From CAYPGT01 sp964512985 (lineage in GTDB: Bacteria > Cyanobacteriota > Vampirovibrionia > LMEP-6097): DNA of 64,000 nucleotides. Positions 1 through 8,385 of the stretch are shown here, in pieces. How positions within the stretch are numbered: the stretch's first letter is position 1; each line of letters opens with the position of its first letter. Both the position numbers and the translations under genes were made by a program. The stretch covers positions 1 to 64,000 of the forward strand of contig CAZELI010000003.1 of the NCBI GenBank assembly GCA_964512985.1. The letters run 5' to 3'. A model generated the notes under the pieces. The model saw only the letters and a list, made by a program, of their open reading frames with translations. It ran no database searches and had not been told where the DNA came from.

Positions 1-76
1 CTTGTAAGGCTATTTTCTTCGGGCAAATGAAGTTAACTTAGACCTGAGTAGTCACAGGGTCGCACCCACTAGTTTG

Positions 77-100
77 ATATTATCTAATATTAGATAATAT
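77..100. promoter_or_regulatory. Perfect 24-bp AT-only palindrome upstream of atpA
   Basis: The 24 bases read identically on both strands (ATATTATCTAAT and its mirror). They are followed by a short T-run, so the site could be a weak terminator of an upstream transcript or an operator for atpA. Bases 1-76 hold a short GGGT-CGC-ACCC hairpin (57-67) but no reading frame or RNA family I can name. Confidence 0.4.
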
Positions 101-154
101 TTTACTACCTTTCATTTTGTTTTATCAAAATCCCCTTATCCTGCCTTAAAACTC

Positions 155-163
155 TGCTAGAAT
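155..163 (+). promoter_or_regulatory. Extended -10 promoter of atpA
   Basis: TGCTAGAAT is an extended -10 box (TGn plus TAGAAT). Only 9 nt separate it from the atpA ATG at 173. A start site about 7 nt downstream would leave almost no leader. A close variant, TGCTAGGAT, precedes rplD at 6538-6546. Confidence 0.5.
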
Positions 164-172
164 CTAAGCGTT

Positions 173-1702
173 ATGACAGCAATTAGACCAGATGAGATTA
201 CTAGGATTCTTAAGGAGCAAATAGCTCAATATAAGGACTCAACGCAGATAAGCGAAGAGGGTTCAGTACTTAGCGTAGGTGACGGTATCGCCCGTATTTA
301 TGGTCTAAGTTTAGCTATTAACGGTGAGCTGGTAGAGTTTGATGACGCAGAGAAAACTCAGGGCATGGTTATCAACCTTGAGGAAGATAACGTTGGAGTA
401 GTTTTATTAAGTAAGGGTCTTGGTATCCAAGAAGGTACAGCAGTTAAGTCTACTGGACGTATCGCTTCTATCGGTGTCAGCGAGGAGATCCTAGGTAGAG
501 TAGTTAACCCTAAGGGTGAACCGCTTGATGCTAAACCTGCTATTAAAGCAAACAAGTATATGCCTCTAGAGAAAGTTGCTCCAGGGATTATTAAACGTAA
601 GTCAGTCCATGAGCCGCTTCAGACTGGTATCACTGCGATCGACGCCATGATTCCTATCGGACGTGGTCAGCGCGAGCTTATCATTGGTGATAGACAGACT
701 GGTAAGACAGCTATCGCTATCGACACTATTCTTAATCAGAGAAATGTTCCAGAAGCACAGAGACCAATCTGTGTCTATGTTTCAGTAGGACAGAAGAACA
801 GTACTGTAGCTCAAATCGTTAAGAGACTTGAAGATGAAGGTGCTATGGAATATTCAGTAGTAGTGCATGCTGGTTCTACAGATACTGCAGCTCAACAGTT
901 CTTAGCTCCTTTCGCTGGAGTAGCTGTTGCTGAGTACTTCATGGAAAAAGGCAAACATGTACTTTGTATCTATGACGATCTTACTAAACACGCTTGGGCT
1001 TATAGAGCGATGTCACTTCTACTTAAGCGTCCTCCTGGACGTGAAGCATATCCTGGAGATGTGTTCTATTTACATTCTCGTTTATTAGAGCGTGCTTGTA
1101 AGGTGAACGATGAGATGGGTGCTGGTTCTATCACTGCGCTTCCTATCATTGAAACTCAAGCAGGTGACGTTTCTGCGTATATCCCTACTAACGTTATTTC
1201 TATTACTGATGGACAGATATTCTTAGAGACTAACTTATTTAACGCTGGTGTGCGTCCTGCAATTAACGTAGGTCTCTCTGTATCACGTGTGGGTGGTGCA
1301 GCGCAAACTAAATGTATGAAGAAGGTTGCTGGTCCACTTAGATTGGGCTTAGCGCAATTCCGTGAATTAGAAGCTTTCGTACAGTTCGCATCTGACCTGG
1401 ATGAAGCTACTCAACAACAAATCCGTCGCGGACAAAAACAAGTAGAAGTACTTAAGCAACCACAATACTCTCCGCTTACTGTTGGACAGATGGTTAGTAT
1501 TATTTACGCTGCAGATTTAGGTTTACTTGATAATGTAGAGAATTCTAAAATACAGAAGTTTAAGGAAGAATGGTTTAAGTATCTTGCATCTAACCATGCC
1601 AAGCTCCAAGCTACTCTTGACGCTGGTACTGCTTTAGACGAAGCTATCACTAAAGAACTTACTGATGCACTGAACAAGTTCAAGAATGATTTGTTTGCGT
1701 AA
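173..1702 (+). CDS. atpA: F-type ATP synthase subunit alpha
   Basis: This is the alpha subunit of the F1 catalytic sector, carrying the non-catalytic nucleotide sites on the cytoplasmic face of the membrane. At 509 residues it has the usual family length. The P-loop GDRQTGKT lies at residues 172-179, and the RPPGREAYPGD and PAINVGLSVS signatures follow in order. The ATG is preceded by a -10 box rather than a Shine-Dalgarno site. The gene stands alone: there is non-coding DNA upstream in the window and an opposite-strand gene 2 bp downstream. It is therefore not followed by atpG/atpD, and the rest of the complex must be encoded elsewhere. Identity is certain from sequence; the isolation is a direct observation. 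Confidence 0.97.
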   Translation: MTAIRPDEITRILKEQIAQYKDSTQISEEGSVLSVGDGIARIYGLSLAINGELVEFDDAEKTQGMVINLEEDNVGVVLLSKGLGIQEGTAVKSTGRIASIGVSEEILGRVVNPKGEPLDAKPAIKANKYMPLEKVAPGIIKRKSVHEPLQTGITAIDAMIPIGRGQRELIIGDRQTGKTAIAIDTILNQRNVPEAQRPICVYVSVGQKNSTVAQIVKRLEDEGAMEYSVVVHAGSTDTAAQQFLAPFAGVAVAEYFMEKGKHVLCIYDDLTKHAWAYRAMSLLLKRPPGREAYPGDVFYLHSRLLERACKVNDEMGAGSITALPIIETQAGDVSAYIPTNVISITDGQIFLETNLFNAGVRPAINVGLSVSRVGGAAQTKCMKKVAGPLRLGLAQFRELEAFVQFASDLDEATQQQIRRGQKQVEVLKQPQYSPLTVGQMVSIIYAADLGLLDNVENSKIQKFKEEWFKYLASNHAKLQATLDAGTALDEAITKELTDALNKFKNDLFA

Positions 1703-1704
1703 GA

Positions 1705-2574
1705 TTAAACCCCTGAATGTAATCTAGTGATTTGAGATTTAATATCGGCGATTTGCTTTCTGAAATCTTTAATCTCAGATCTATTTTGTTTGCTGGTTTC
1801 TTGAGGTAGAACGTCGTCCATTTGTTCCTCTAAGTCTTTTAACTCTAAGCTTAATTCAGCAATTTTATCTTCATTTTGGTCAGAAAGTCCTGCATCGTCT
1901 AACTTAGTCCAGAATTCCTTTTCAGCAGACCAGAATTTCTTAGCATCGGCGATTTGTTTACGTTCTCTCGTTATTTCGACTAGGTGTTTTTTAGCTTCTT
2001 TTTTCTCTGAACGATTTTTCTTCTCTGAACGATCTTTTTTCTTTGTATTACTGTCTTCTTCGTCTGTTGAATTGGTTGACTCTTCTTGTGAAGCTTCATC
2101 TAGCTCTGGGTCTGACTCTGTCTTGGATTTACTATTTTCTTTTTTTTCTGAACGATCTTTTTTTTCTGAACGATCTTTACCCTTAGGTTTGCCTGTTGAT
2201 TCTTCTTGTTCTTTTTTTAGAGTTTCATCCTTCTCTGTATATGAATCTATTTTGGATTGACTATATTCCTTTTCTTCTGCTGGGTCTATATGATTAGGAT
2301 CTGTAGATCCTGATGTTGTAGTTGGTGGCTCCATTTCTAAGAACGAAGGGCTGCTTTGGGTTGAACTTGTTCTTTGAGTTGAGCTTGTTTGTGGAGTTAA
2401 GTCCGTACCCTGTGCTTCAACGTATGCTCGTAAACTTTGTAATCTATCTCGAGCTTCTTTGGCTTGACTGGTTGGAACAGTGGTTTGGCTATTAGCCAGT
2501 GCTGCTCTAGAGCTTCTAGAGGCTAACTGTTGAGATGTAACTATTCCTACTCTACTACTACTAAAATCTGACAT
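1705..2574 (-). CDS. FW-module coiled-coil protein, short paralogue
   Basis: Unknown function. The protein has 289 residues. The N-terminus is Ser/Thr/Gln-rich (MSDFSSSRVG...) and contains an Ala/Arg-rich helix like that of its neighbours. A highly charged low-complexity middle carries four copies of a [DN]RSEKK hexapeptide. The C-terminal module reads KKFWSAEKEFW, then a heptad-like region, and ends in ITRLHSGV. The same module ends the proteins at 2645-5158, 5262-6350 and 8386-9108. There is no signal peptide or membrane segment, which with the disordered polar N-terminus would suit a type III/flagellar export substrate; that is inference. Its stop is 2 bp from the convergent atpA stop. The hexapeptide copies suggest slippage or duplication growth. 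Confidence 0.75.
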   Translation of the reverse strand: MSDFSSSRVGIVTSQQLASRSSRAALANSQTTVPTSQAKEARDRLQSLRAYVEAQGTDLTPQTSSTQRTSSTQSSPSFLEMEPPTTTSGSTDPNHIDPAEEKEYSQSKIDSYTEKDETLKKEQEESTGKPKGKDRSEKKDRSEKKENSKSKTESDPELDEASQEESTNSTDEEDSNTKKKDRSEKKNRSEKKEAKKHLVEITRERKQIADAKKFWSAEKEFWTKLDDAGLSDQNEDKIAELSLELKDLEEQMDDVLPQETSKQNRSEIKDFRKQIADIKSQITRLHSGV

Positions 2575-2644
2575 ATTAAATCTTCATTGTTTGACCTGGA
2601 AAACGACCACATACTATAAGTAACTTGAATAAGTTAAGGGCTGA

Positions 2645-5158
2645 TTAAATCTCAGTATGTAAATCAGTAATTTGAGCTTTAATCTCGGCTATTTTTGTGT
2701 TGATAATTTTGATTTGAGCCCTGTTAGCTGCACTGGTGTTACCTGATGATGCCTGACCTTTTTTGGTTTTTTTAGTTTCTTCAGTTTCTTCGGTTTTATT
2801 AGTAGCGTCACCTGATGATACTTGATCCATGTCGATCTCTAATTGAAGTAGTTTGGAGGTAAGCCCGTCAATTTGATCCTGATCCTTATCAGAGAAACCT
2901 GCGTCGCCTAATTTATTCCAGAATTCTGCTTGCTGTGACCAGAATTTTTTAGCACTTGCAATTTCCCTGCGCTCATTCATTATCTCCACTAACTGTGCTT
3001 TATTTTTTTTGCCTTTTACACTTTTGTGTTTGCCTATTAATTGCTTTTGTTCTTTTTGTAGAGCTTCATCTCGTTCTGTTAATGAATCTACTCGGAATTG
3101 ACTGTAAACACCTTCTCCTAAAGAATTTGGATCTTTGTAAGTTGGTTGTTTTGTCTCAGAACCACGTATTGTAGTTAATTGTGCTTTAAGCCCTAAGAGT
3201 TCTTTGTTAGCACTAGAGACTCCTTCTCGATTGCCACCTTCCTCGGTTACAGCTTTATCATATTTCACTTCTACTTCTTTGATTTTATTATAGATAGATT
3301 GTACTTGAGCCATATCTTTGTCTTGATACTGAACCGCGGACTCATCCGTCCAAAAATCCTGCTGGGAGCTAAAGAAACTTTGTGCTGCACTTGTTGACGC
3401 TTGCTGAGACTTGATCTGACCTATCTGTGCTCTAGCGTAGCCTGTGTCATCCTTAACATCTTGCCATTGTTTTAAGAGATCATCGAGACCTTTAGTTTGA
3501 TTTTTATAAAAGGATATTTTAAAAGCACTAAAATGTACTGCGTCAGTTTGAGTTTCTTGACCGTCACTAATTGAAGATATTCCTTCTTTATATAGTCGCA
3601 ATGCTCCTTGTAGTCTAAATTGCTCTGATTTAAGTGCTTCTATATCTTCATTGCTTTTACCTGACTCTACTGCTTTGATTCTTGTTTCTATATCCTTGGC
3701 TCCTAGATTTAATTGAGCGATAGCCTCGGTGTCATTTGGTGTACTAGATTTCCCTCCAGCAAGGTTATCTATGAAACTATACATTTGTTTTAAAGTAGCG
3801 GTAGATAGTCCTAAAGGAGCACCATCTGCATCATATTTTTGCTGGTCTTTAAACTTGTCCATGATTTGACCCGAGATTCCTGTGTAACTAGTTGTAGTAG
3901 CCTGGTCTCCAAGAATAGTAGCTATCTCTCCAACTAAGCCATCTAAAGATTTGTCTCTAGATATATTGCCGTTCTCACCTACACCCATAATATTTTCTAG
4001 TATTCGATTTTTTATGAGTTTTAGAATAGGGTCTTTTTGAGCGGTGCTTAAGCTTGTAGCAGTCAGCCTTGGGCTAGAAGCAAGCGTAGTACCAAGCGCA
4101 TTACTATTACCTATTAGGCTAGTAAGATCATTTGCAGTTATATCTTTGTTGTTATCAATATTATTACTTAAAGTACGGATTTGGTTCATTATGCTAATCA
4201 TTTTTGCTTCATCAGTAGCATTCAAGCCTACTAGGGATTTTGCATCGAGACTAGGTGGGAAATGTTTTGCAATATTCATCTGAGTGTCTTGAAGAAGAGA
4301 TTTTGTAACACCATCAATAATTGGTTCTCCATTCGGTCCAGGACTAGATAGTTGATCTATTAGGATCGTCATACTCTTGTTATAGTCTGCGAAGAATTGC
4401 GAATAATTCGATGCTTTATCTCCAGGTACTATTGTGTAAGGAGCGGTGGTAGCAGTTTCTAGACTTGTGGTAGGTAAACCTTGGACATAGTCCATTATTT
4501 TTTTAATAGTATCCTTCCCTAATGGCAAAAGAAAATCATCATTATAACGTTTTTGCTCGCCTTGAAATTGATCGATTATTTGTCCTGTTATTCCGTTATA
4601 AGCGCAGCCAGTTAGTCTATCAGGCATTTCAATTCTACCTGTTACAGGATTAAATTTGGGACTAAGCATCACTGCTGGATAGAGTCCAGAGTCTCTATCA
4701 CCAGTGATCCTAGCGATGCCTCCAGCTATATCATATAGATCAGAAGAGTTATTCTCATCCAGTGCTTCAGTTAGAAGATTTGTGATTTGATTTTTCTGAT
4801 CGTTAGTTAAGCTTGGAGTTTCTGGTTGTGGACCGCCACAGGTAGCTTCGCCTGTAACGGGATCAACGTAAATAATATGATCAAAATCAAAAAAAGGAAG
4901 ATGACTATATGTTGGAGCTGTAGTTGATGTTGGATTTGAAGTTGTAGTTCCAGTTCCTACATCTAATAGTGAAGCGCCGTTTTGAGTTGAATTCGATTGA
5001 TCAGGAGTGGGTGATGTGATAGAGCCTTGCAAGCGCTGTACATCAGTTCTAGCTTGACTGACCTGGGCACTATGACTAGTGGTAGATTGGTTTAATCTAA
5101 CACCATTGAACCCTGGATTGGTATTTGTTCCTACTCTACTATTACTTACATTTGGCAT
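2645..5158 (-). CDS. FW-module protein, large paralogue with two internal duplications
   Basis: Unknown function, 837 residues. The N-terminal 50 residues (MPNVSNSRVG..., with SQARTDVQRLQ) match the neighbour at 5262-6350. A middle region, about 110-480, contains two diverged copies of a segment with the signature GI[TS]GQI[IM]D[QK]F followed by QK. FW modules occupy about 594-666 (FFSSQQDFW) and 737-837 (KKFWSQQAEFW...ITDLHTEI), joined by a basic linker with GKHK. No signal peptide or TM helix is visible. The start is fixed by a Shine-Dalgarno-like AAGGGG seven to eight bases upstream, conserved in the paralogue. It is one of four paralogues between atpA and a FliI-type ATPase. Confidence 0.8.
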   Translation of the reverse strand: MPNVSNSRVGTNTNPGFNGVRLNQSTTSHSAQVSQARTDVQRLQGSITSPTPDQSNSTQNGASLLDVGTGTTTSNPTSTTAPTYSHLPFFDFDHIIYVDPVTGEATCGGPQPETPSLTNDQKNQITNLLTEALDENNSSDLYDIAGGIARITGDRDSGLYPAVMLSPKFNPVTGRIEMPDRLTGCAYNGITGQIIDQFQGEQKRYNDDFLLPLGKDTIKKIMDYVQGLPTTSLETATTAPYTIVPGDKASNYSQFFADYNKSMTILIDQLSSPGPNGEPIIDGVTKSLLQDTQMNIAKHFPPSLDAKSLVGLNATDEAKMISIMNQIRTLSNNIDNNKDITANDLTSLIGNSNALGTTLASSPRLTATSLSTAQKDPILKLIKNRILENIMGVGENGNISRDKSLDGLVGEIATILGDQATTTSYTGISGQIMDKFKDQQKYDADGAPLGLSTATLKQMYSFIDNLAGGKSSTPNDTEAIAQLNLGAKDIETRIKAVESGKSNEDIEALKSEQFRLQGALRLYKEGISSISDGQETQTDAVHFSAFKISFYKNQTKGLDDLLKQWQDVKDDTGYARAQIGQIKSQQASTSAAQSFFSSQQDFWTDESAVQYQDKDMAQVQSIYNKIKEVEVKYDKAVTEEGGNREGVSSANKELLGLKAQLTTIRGSETKQPTYKDPNSLGEGVYSQFRVDSLTERDEALQKEQKQLIGKHKSVKGKKNKAQLVEIMNERREIASAKKFWSQQAEFWNKLGDAGFSDKDQDQIDGLTSKLLQLEIDMDQVSSGDATNKTEETEETKKTKKGQASSGNTSAANRAQIKIINTKIAEIKAQITDLHTEI

Positions 5159-5261
5159 TCTAATTCCCCTTTTGTTGTTTCATTCAGGAAGTCCCGTCCT
5201 AAGCAAACACGCTGGGTTGAAAGTACTTAAAGTAATATATGTAACATTAGTTAAGGTTCGA

Positions 5262-6350
5262 TTAAATCCCAGTATGTAAGTCAGTAATTTGAGCTTTAAT
5301 CTCGTCTATTTGTGTGTTGGTAGTTTTGATTTGTACTCTGTTAGCTGCATTGGTCTTACTTGATGTTACTTTACCCATTTGGGCTTCGAATTGAGTTAAT
5401 TGAAAGCTAAGCTGGTCAATCTGCTCCTGATCCTTACTAGAGAAACCTGCGTTGCCTAATTTATTCCAGAATTCTGCTTGCTGTGACCAGAATTTTTTAG
5501 CACTTGCAATTTCCCTGCGCTGATTTGTTATCTCCACTAAGTGTGCTTTCTTTTTTTTGCCTTTTAGTCCACCCTTCTGTTTGCCTTTGTGTTTGCCTGT
5601 TAGTTGCTTTTGTTCTTCTTGTAGAACTTCATCTTGTTCTGTCAAGGAATCTACTTGGAGTTGACTGCGAACATTTTCTTGTAAAGCATTAGGATCTTTA
5701 TAGTTTGGTTGTTCTGTTTCGTAACCTCTAAGTGTTGCTAATTCTGATTTAACCTTTGTTAGTTGCTTATTGATATTCGTAATGTTTTGTCGAGAACCAG
5801 TGCTCGTAACACTTTGATCATAATCATTTTCTAAGAGTTCAATCTTGTTATAGAGAGTTCGTACTTGAGCTAGATCCTTGGCTTGATACTTCACTGTAGA
5901 CTCATCCGTCCAAAAATCCTTCTGGGAGCTAAAGAAGCTTCCTGCTGCACTTGTTGATGCTTGCTGAGACTTGATCTTGGCTACCTGCTCTTTGGCCTCG
6001 CCTGTATCAACACCTTGCCATTCTTTTAGGAGAACATCGAGCTTTTTCGTCTGAGTTTGGTAAAAAGATATCTTAGAAGAACTAAACTCTATTGGATTAG
6101 TTTGTGTTGTGTTAACACCTCTTGGATTTGGAGTTGAAGTTGGTGTTCCTATATCTAATAGTGAAGCACCGTTTTGAGTTGAGTTTGATTGATCAAGAGT
6201 GGGTGATAGGACAGAGCTTTGCAAGCGTTGTATATCAGTTCTAGCTTGACTGATTTGGGCACTATGACTGGTTTGATTTAATCTCTGACCATAGGCAAGG
6301 CCTTGGTTTGTGGTTGTTCCTACTATATTATTACTTATATTATTTGACAT
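5262..6350 (-). CDS. FW-module protein, medium paralogue
   Basis: Unknown function, 362 residues from the preferred ATG. An in-frame ATG 24 nt further upstream exists. However, the internal ATG (MSNNISNNIVG) aligns with the start of the 2645-5158 paralogue and has the same AAGGGG ribosome-binding site, so I chose it. The N-terminus is Asn/Ser/Gln-rich. Two FW modules follow, the first with FFSSQKDFW and the second with KKFWSQQAEFW, ending in ITDLHTGI. A Lys-rich GKHKGK linker lies between them. The gene and its 5' flank look like a tandem duplicate of the neighbour that either lost the neighbour's large middle or never gained it. Confidence 0.78.
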   Translation of the reverse strand: MSNNISNNIVGTTTNQGLAYGQRLNQTSHSAQISQARTDIQRLQSSVLSPTLDQSNSTQNGASLLDIGTPTSTPNPRGVNTTQTNPIEFSSSKISFYQTQTKKLDVLLKEWQGVDTGEAKEQVAKIKSQQASTSAAGSFFSSQKDFWTDESTVKYQAKDLAQVRTLYNKIELLENDYDQSVTSTGSRQNITNINKQLTKVKSELATLRGYETEQPNYKDPNALQENVRSQLQVDSLTEQDEVLQEEQKQLTGKHKGKQKGGLKGKKKKAHLVEITNQRREIASAKKFWSQQAEFWNKLGNAGFSSKDQEQIDQLSFQLTQFEAQMGKVTSSKTNAANRVQIKTTNTQIDEIKAQITDLHTGI

Positions 6351-6583
6351 TCTAATCCCCTTTTGTTGTTTCATTCAGGAAGTCCCGTCCCTAAATAAAC
6401 ACAATGGTGAAAGAACTTAAGATAATATATTTAATATGAGTTAAGGTTCGCTTAAACACGTGAAAGTATTTCTCTATTCGTAAATTTAGGATAAAGTCGT
6501 AATAAATATTAAGGCCATACGAATTATTTTGGCACTATGCTAGGATATTGGGTCTACTGGAGCCCTTAAACTGGGAAAAGATC

Positions 6584-7243
6584 ATGGCAAATATCACATT
6601 ATTCGACAAAAAAGGCAAAAAATCAACAAAAGAGCAGTCATTAAATGACGCACTTTTTGGCCTTGAACCTAACGAGCATTTACTTTACTTAGCTAAAGTT
6701 CGTCAAGAGTCTAACGCGCGTAGCGGTACTGCTCATAGCAAGACTAGATCAGAAGTACGCGGTGGTGGAGCTAAACCATGGAAACAGAAGGGAACGGGTA
6801 GAGCGCGTGCAGGTACTATCAGATCACCTCTTTGGCGCGGTGGTGGTGTTATATTTGGACCACGTAATAATGTTAATTGGACTAAAGGCATGAACAAGAA
6901 AGAATCTGTTCGCGCATTGTTTTCAGCGCTGGCATTAGCAAGTCAGCAAGCTAAGCTTTCAGCTATAGAAGATTTAAGTTTAGTGGAAGCTAAAACTAAA
7001 GAGATCGCAAGCATCATTACTGAAGCTGGTTTCTTTGGTCAGAATGTTCTATTAATAGCAGAAACTAACAATCCTCAATTAGATCTACTTAAGAGAGCTA
7101 GTCGTAATTTAGTGAGAGCTAAAGTTATAAGCACTAACGAACTCAATGTGAAGGATCTTCTTAAAGCTAATCAGATCATTGCTAGTACTAAAGCTCTAGC
7201 AGAGATAGAGACTAGGTTTGGGGACTTGGCATTAGCTGCATAG
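6584..7243 (+). CDS. rplD: Large-subunit ribosomal protein L4
   Basis: L4 binds 23S rRNA and lines the exit tunnel. The 219-residue frame from MANITLFDKKG carries the L4 hallmarks: a TRSEVRGGGAKPWKQKGTGRAR segment and RSPLWRGGGVIFGPR. A 12-residue upstream extension is open but does not look like L4, so I start at 6584. An extended -10 box (TGCTAGGAT, 6538-6546) implies a leader of about 30 nt. L4 is normally third in the S10 operon after rpsJ and rplC; here the upstream neighbours are unrelated and on the other strand, so this is a broken-out L4-L23 pair. Only 35 nt separate it from rplW, so the two are presumably cotranscribed. Confidence 0.95.
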   Translation: MANITLFDKKGKKSTKEQSLNDALFGLEPNEHLLYLAKVRQESNARSGTAHSKTRSEVRGGGAKPWKQKGTGRARAGTIRSPLWRGGGVIFGPRNNVNWTKGMNKKESVRALFSALALASQQAKLSAIEDLSLVEAKTKEIASIITEAGFFGQNVLLIAETNNPQLDLLKRASRNLVRAKVISTNELNVKDLLKANQIIASTKALAEIETRFGDLALAA

Positions 7244-7278
7244 AAAACTAATTAGCATAATTTATAAGGAATAGAATC

Positions 7279-7572
7279 ATGGCACACGCAATCGAAGAAA
7301 TACTCAAGAAACCTATAATCACTGAGAAGTCTAGTATTCAAGCAAGCACTCTTAGCAAATACACTTTTGAAGTGCCAGATTGGGCTACTAAGCATCATGT
7401 AAGAGAAGCATTTGGTAAGTTCTTCCCTGATCACAAAGTAACTAAAGTAAACATGGGCAAGATTTTCTCGGCTGCTAAACGCACTAAGAAAGGTTCTACT
7501 AAACCTGTTGATCACAAGAAAGCTATTGTTACCGTCGAAGGCGGGCATATAGAGTACTTCCCTGAAGTTTAA
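7279..7572 (+). CDS. rplW: Large-subunit ribosomal protein L23
   Basis: L23 sits at the tunnel exit and docks trigger factor and SRP. The 97-residue frame is of family length and has the expected start (EEILKKPIITEKS), a KYTFEV strand and a VTKVNMGK segment. A ribosome-binding sequence, AAGGAA, lies 8 nt upstream. rplB, which follows in the S10 operon, is absent. Instead a 124-bp palindromic element begins five bases after the stop. Identity is secure. Confidence 0.94.
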   Translation: MAHAIEEILKKPIITEKSSIQASTLSKYTFEVPDWATKHHVREAFGKFFPDHKVTKVNMGKIFSAAKRTKKGSTKPVDHKKAIVTVEGGHIEYFPEV

Positions 7573-7576
7573 TCTG

Positions 7577-7700
7577 GATTTGTCCCAAAATCGCCCATAA
7601 CTGTGTTGCACTTCGTCCCTCGCCATCCTCATTTACGTTTTAGTAAACTCTGGTGGCTCGGGACTCGTGCGCCTTGTTCTGGACGATTTTGAAACAAATC
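7577..7700. repeat. Palindromic repeat element, about 124 bp
   Basis: The ends GATTTGTCCCAAAATCG and CGATTTTGAAACAAATC are imperfect inverted repeats, and the similarity extends inward for about 60 bp per arm. The element fills the space between rplW and the convergent hypothetical gene and supplies that gene's stop codon region (7699-7701). It could serve as a bidirectional terminator. I saw no second copy of this family in the window. Confidence 0.65.
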
Positions 7701-8334
7701 AAATCTTATGCAATGCCAGTTGTTCTTCTTCTGATAGTTGGTTTATTTCGGCTCTGCATTTAACTGCTAAGTCTTTATAGAAGCTAGATCCCTTTTCAAG
7801 TGCATCAGCTATGTGTTTCAATCTAGGACTTGGATTTGCTAACCATCCCCTCTGATGCCAAGATTCTTTAACTGTAATTGCATTAAAAATCCTTCTTACA
7901 TTTATAAATAAATTTACTAAAGCCTCTGTTCTAGCTGTGTCTGCTAATTGTCCATAGGATTTTCTTAGTTCTGATGACTTTAATAATGTACTTAATGCTT
8001 TTAGAGTCAAAATTGGATCTCTGCTGCCAAAGTTAGGTTGAGGAGAGAAAAATTCATTAGCTGATATTGGGGTGAAATATGGACTCTGGTATTTTCCTAA
8101 CTTAGAAGCAAGCTTACTAAAGTCACGACCATAAACAGCTAGATCAATTACAGATTCTATAGTATTTTGTTTATGAGTTTCATCGATTGTAATAGTTTGG
8201 ATTATGCCAGTAATAGATTCTCTATCTTCTGCATTTGTAATTTTTAGAGTTTTAGGTGTTTTGTCTTGTAGAGTAAATTTATTACCAGTTTCACTGGTCA
8301 TGGGAGTATTGGTCTTTCTGGCAGTCGCAACCAT
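7699..8334 (-). CDS. Hypothetical protein
   Basis: I do not recognise this 211-residue protein. It has no signal peptide or TM segment. The N-terminus is Thr/Lys-rich and polar, followed by a predominantly helical C-terminal two thirds with a Leu-rich repeat-like region (LKALSTLLKSSELR). A TATAAT box on the minus strand (8341-8346) lies 6 nt from the ATG, arguing that the start is right and the mRNA leaderless. Its stop codon is inside the palindromic element at 7577-7700. It stands between the ribosomal pair and an FW-module gene. Confidence 0.6.
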   Translation of the reverse strand: MVATARKTNTPMTSETGNKFTLQDKTPKTLKITNAEDRESITGIIQTITIDETHKQNTIESVIDLAVYGRDFSKLASKLGKYQSPYFTPISANEFFSPQPNFGSRDPILTLKALSTLLKSSELRKSYGQLADTARTEALVNLFINVRRIFNAITVKESWHQRGWLANPSPRLKHIADALEKGSSFYKDLAVKCRAEINQLSEEEQLALHKI

Positions 8335-8340
8335 GCGCCT

Positions 8341-8346
8341 ATTATA
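8341..8346 (-). promoter_or_regulatory. -10 box, leaderless configuration
   Basis: TATAAT on the minus strand ends 6 nt before the ATG of the hypothetical gene 7699-8334, leaving no room for a ribosome-binding site in the transcript. Confidence 0.45.
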
Positions 8347-8385
8347 ACAAGATAATCAAAATAATTTCAATATAGGTAATATTAA

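Noticed and set aside
1..76. Possible end of a structured RNA gene
   Set aside because: There is a GGGT-CGC-ACCC hairpin but no match I can defend to RNase P, tmRNA, SRP RNA, 6S or tRNA; the 5' part is cut off.
7252..7632. Minus-strand frame of 126 codons covering rplW
   Set aside because: It is the antisense of rplW and its 5' part lies in the palindromic element; codon pattern and motifs belong to L23 on the plus strand.
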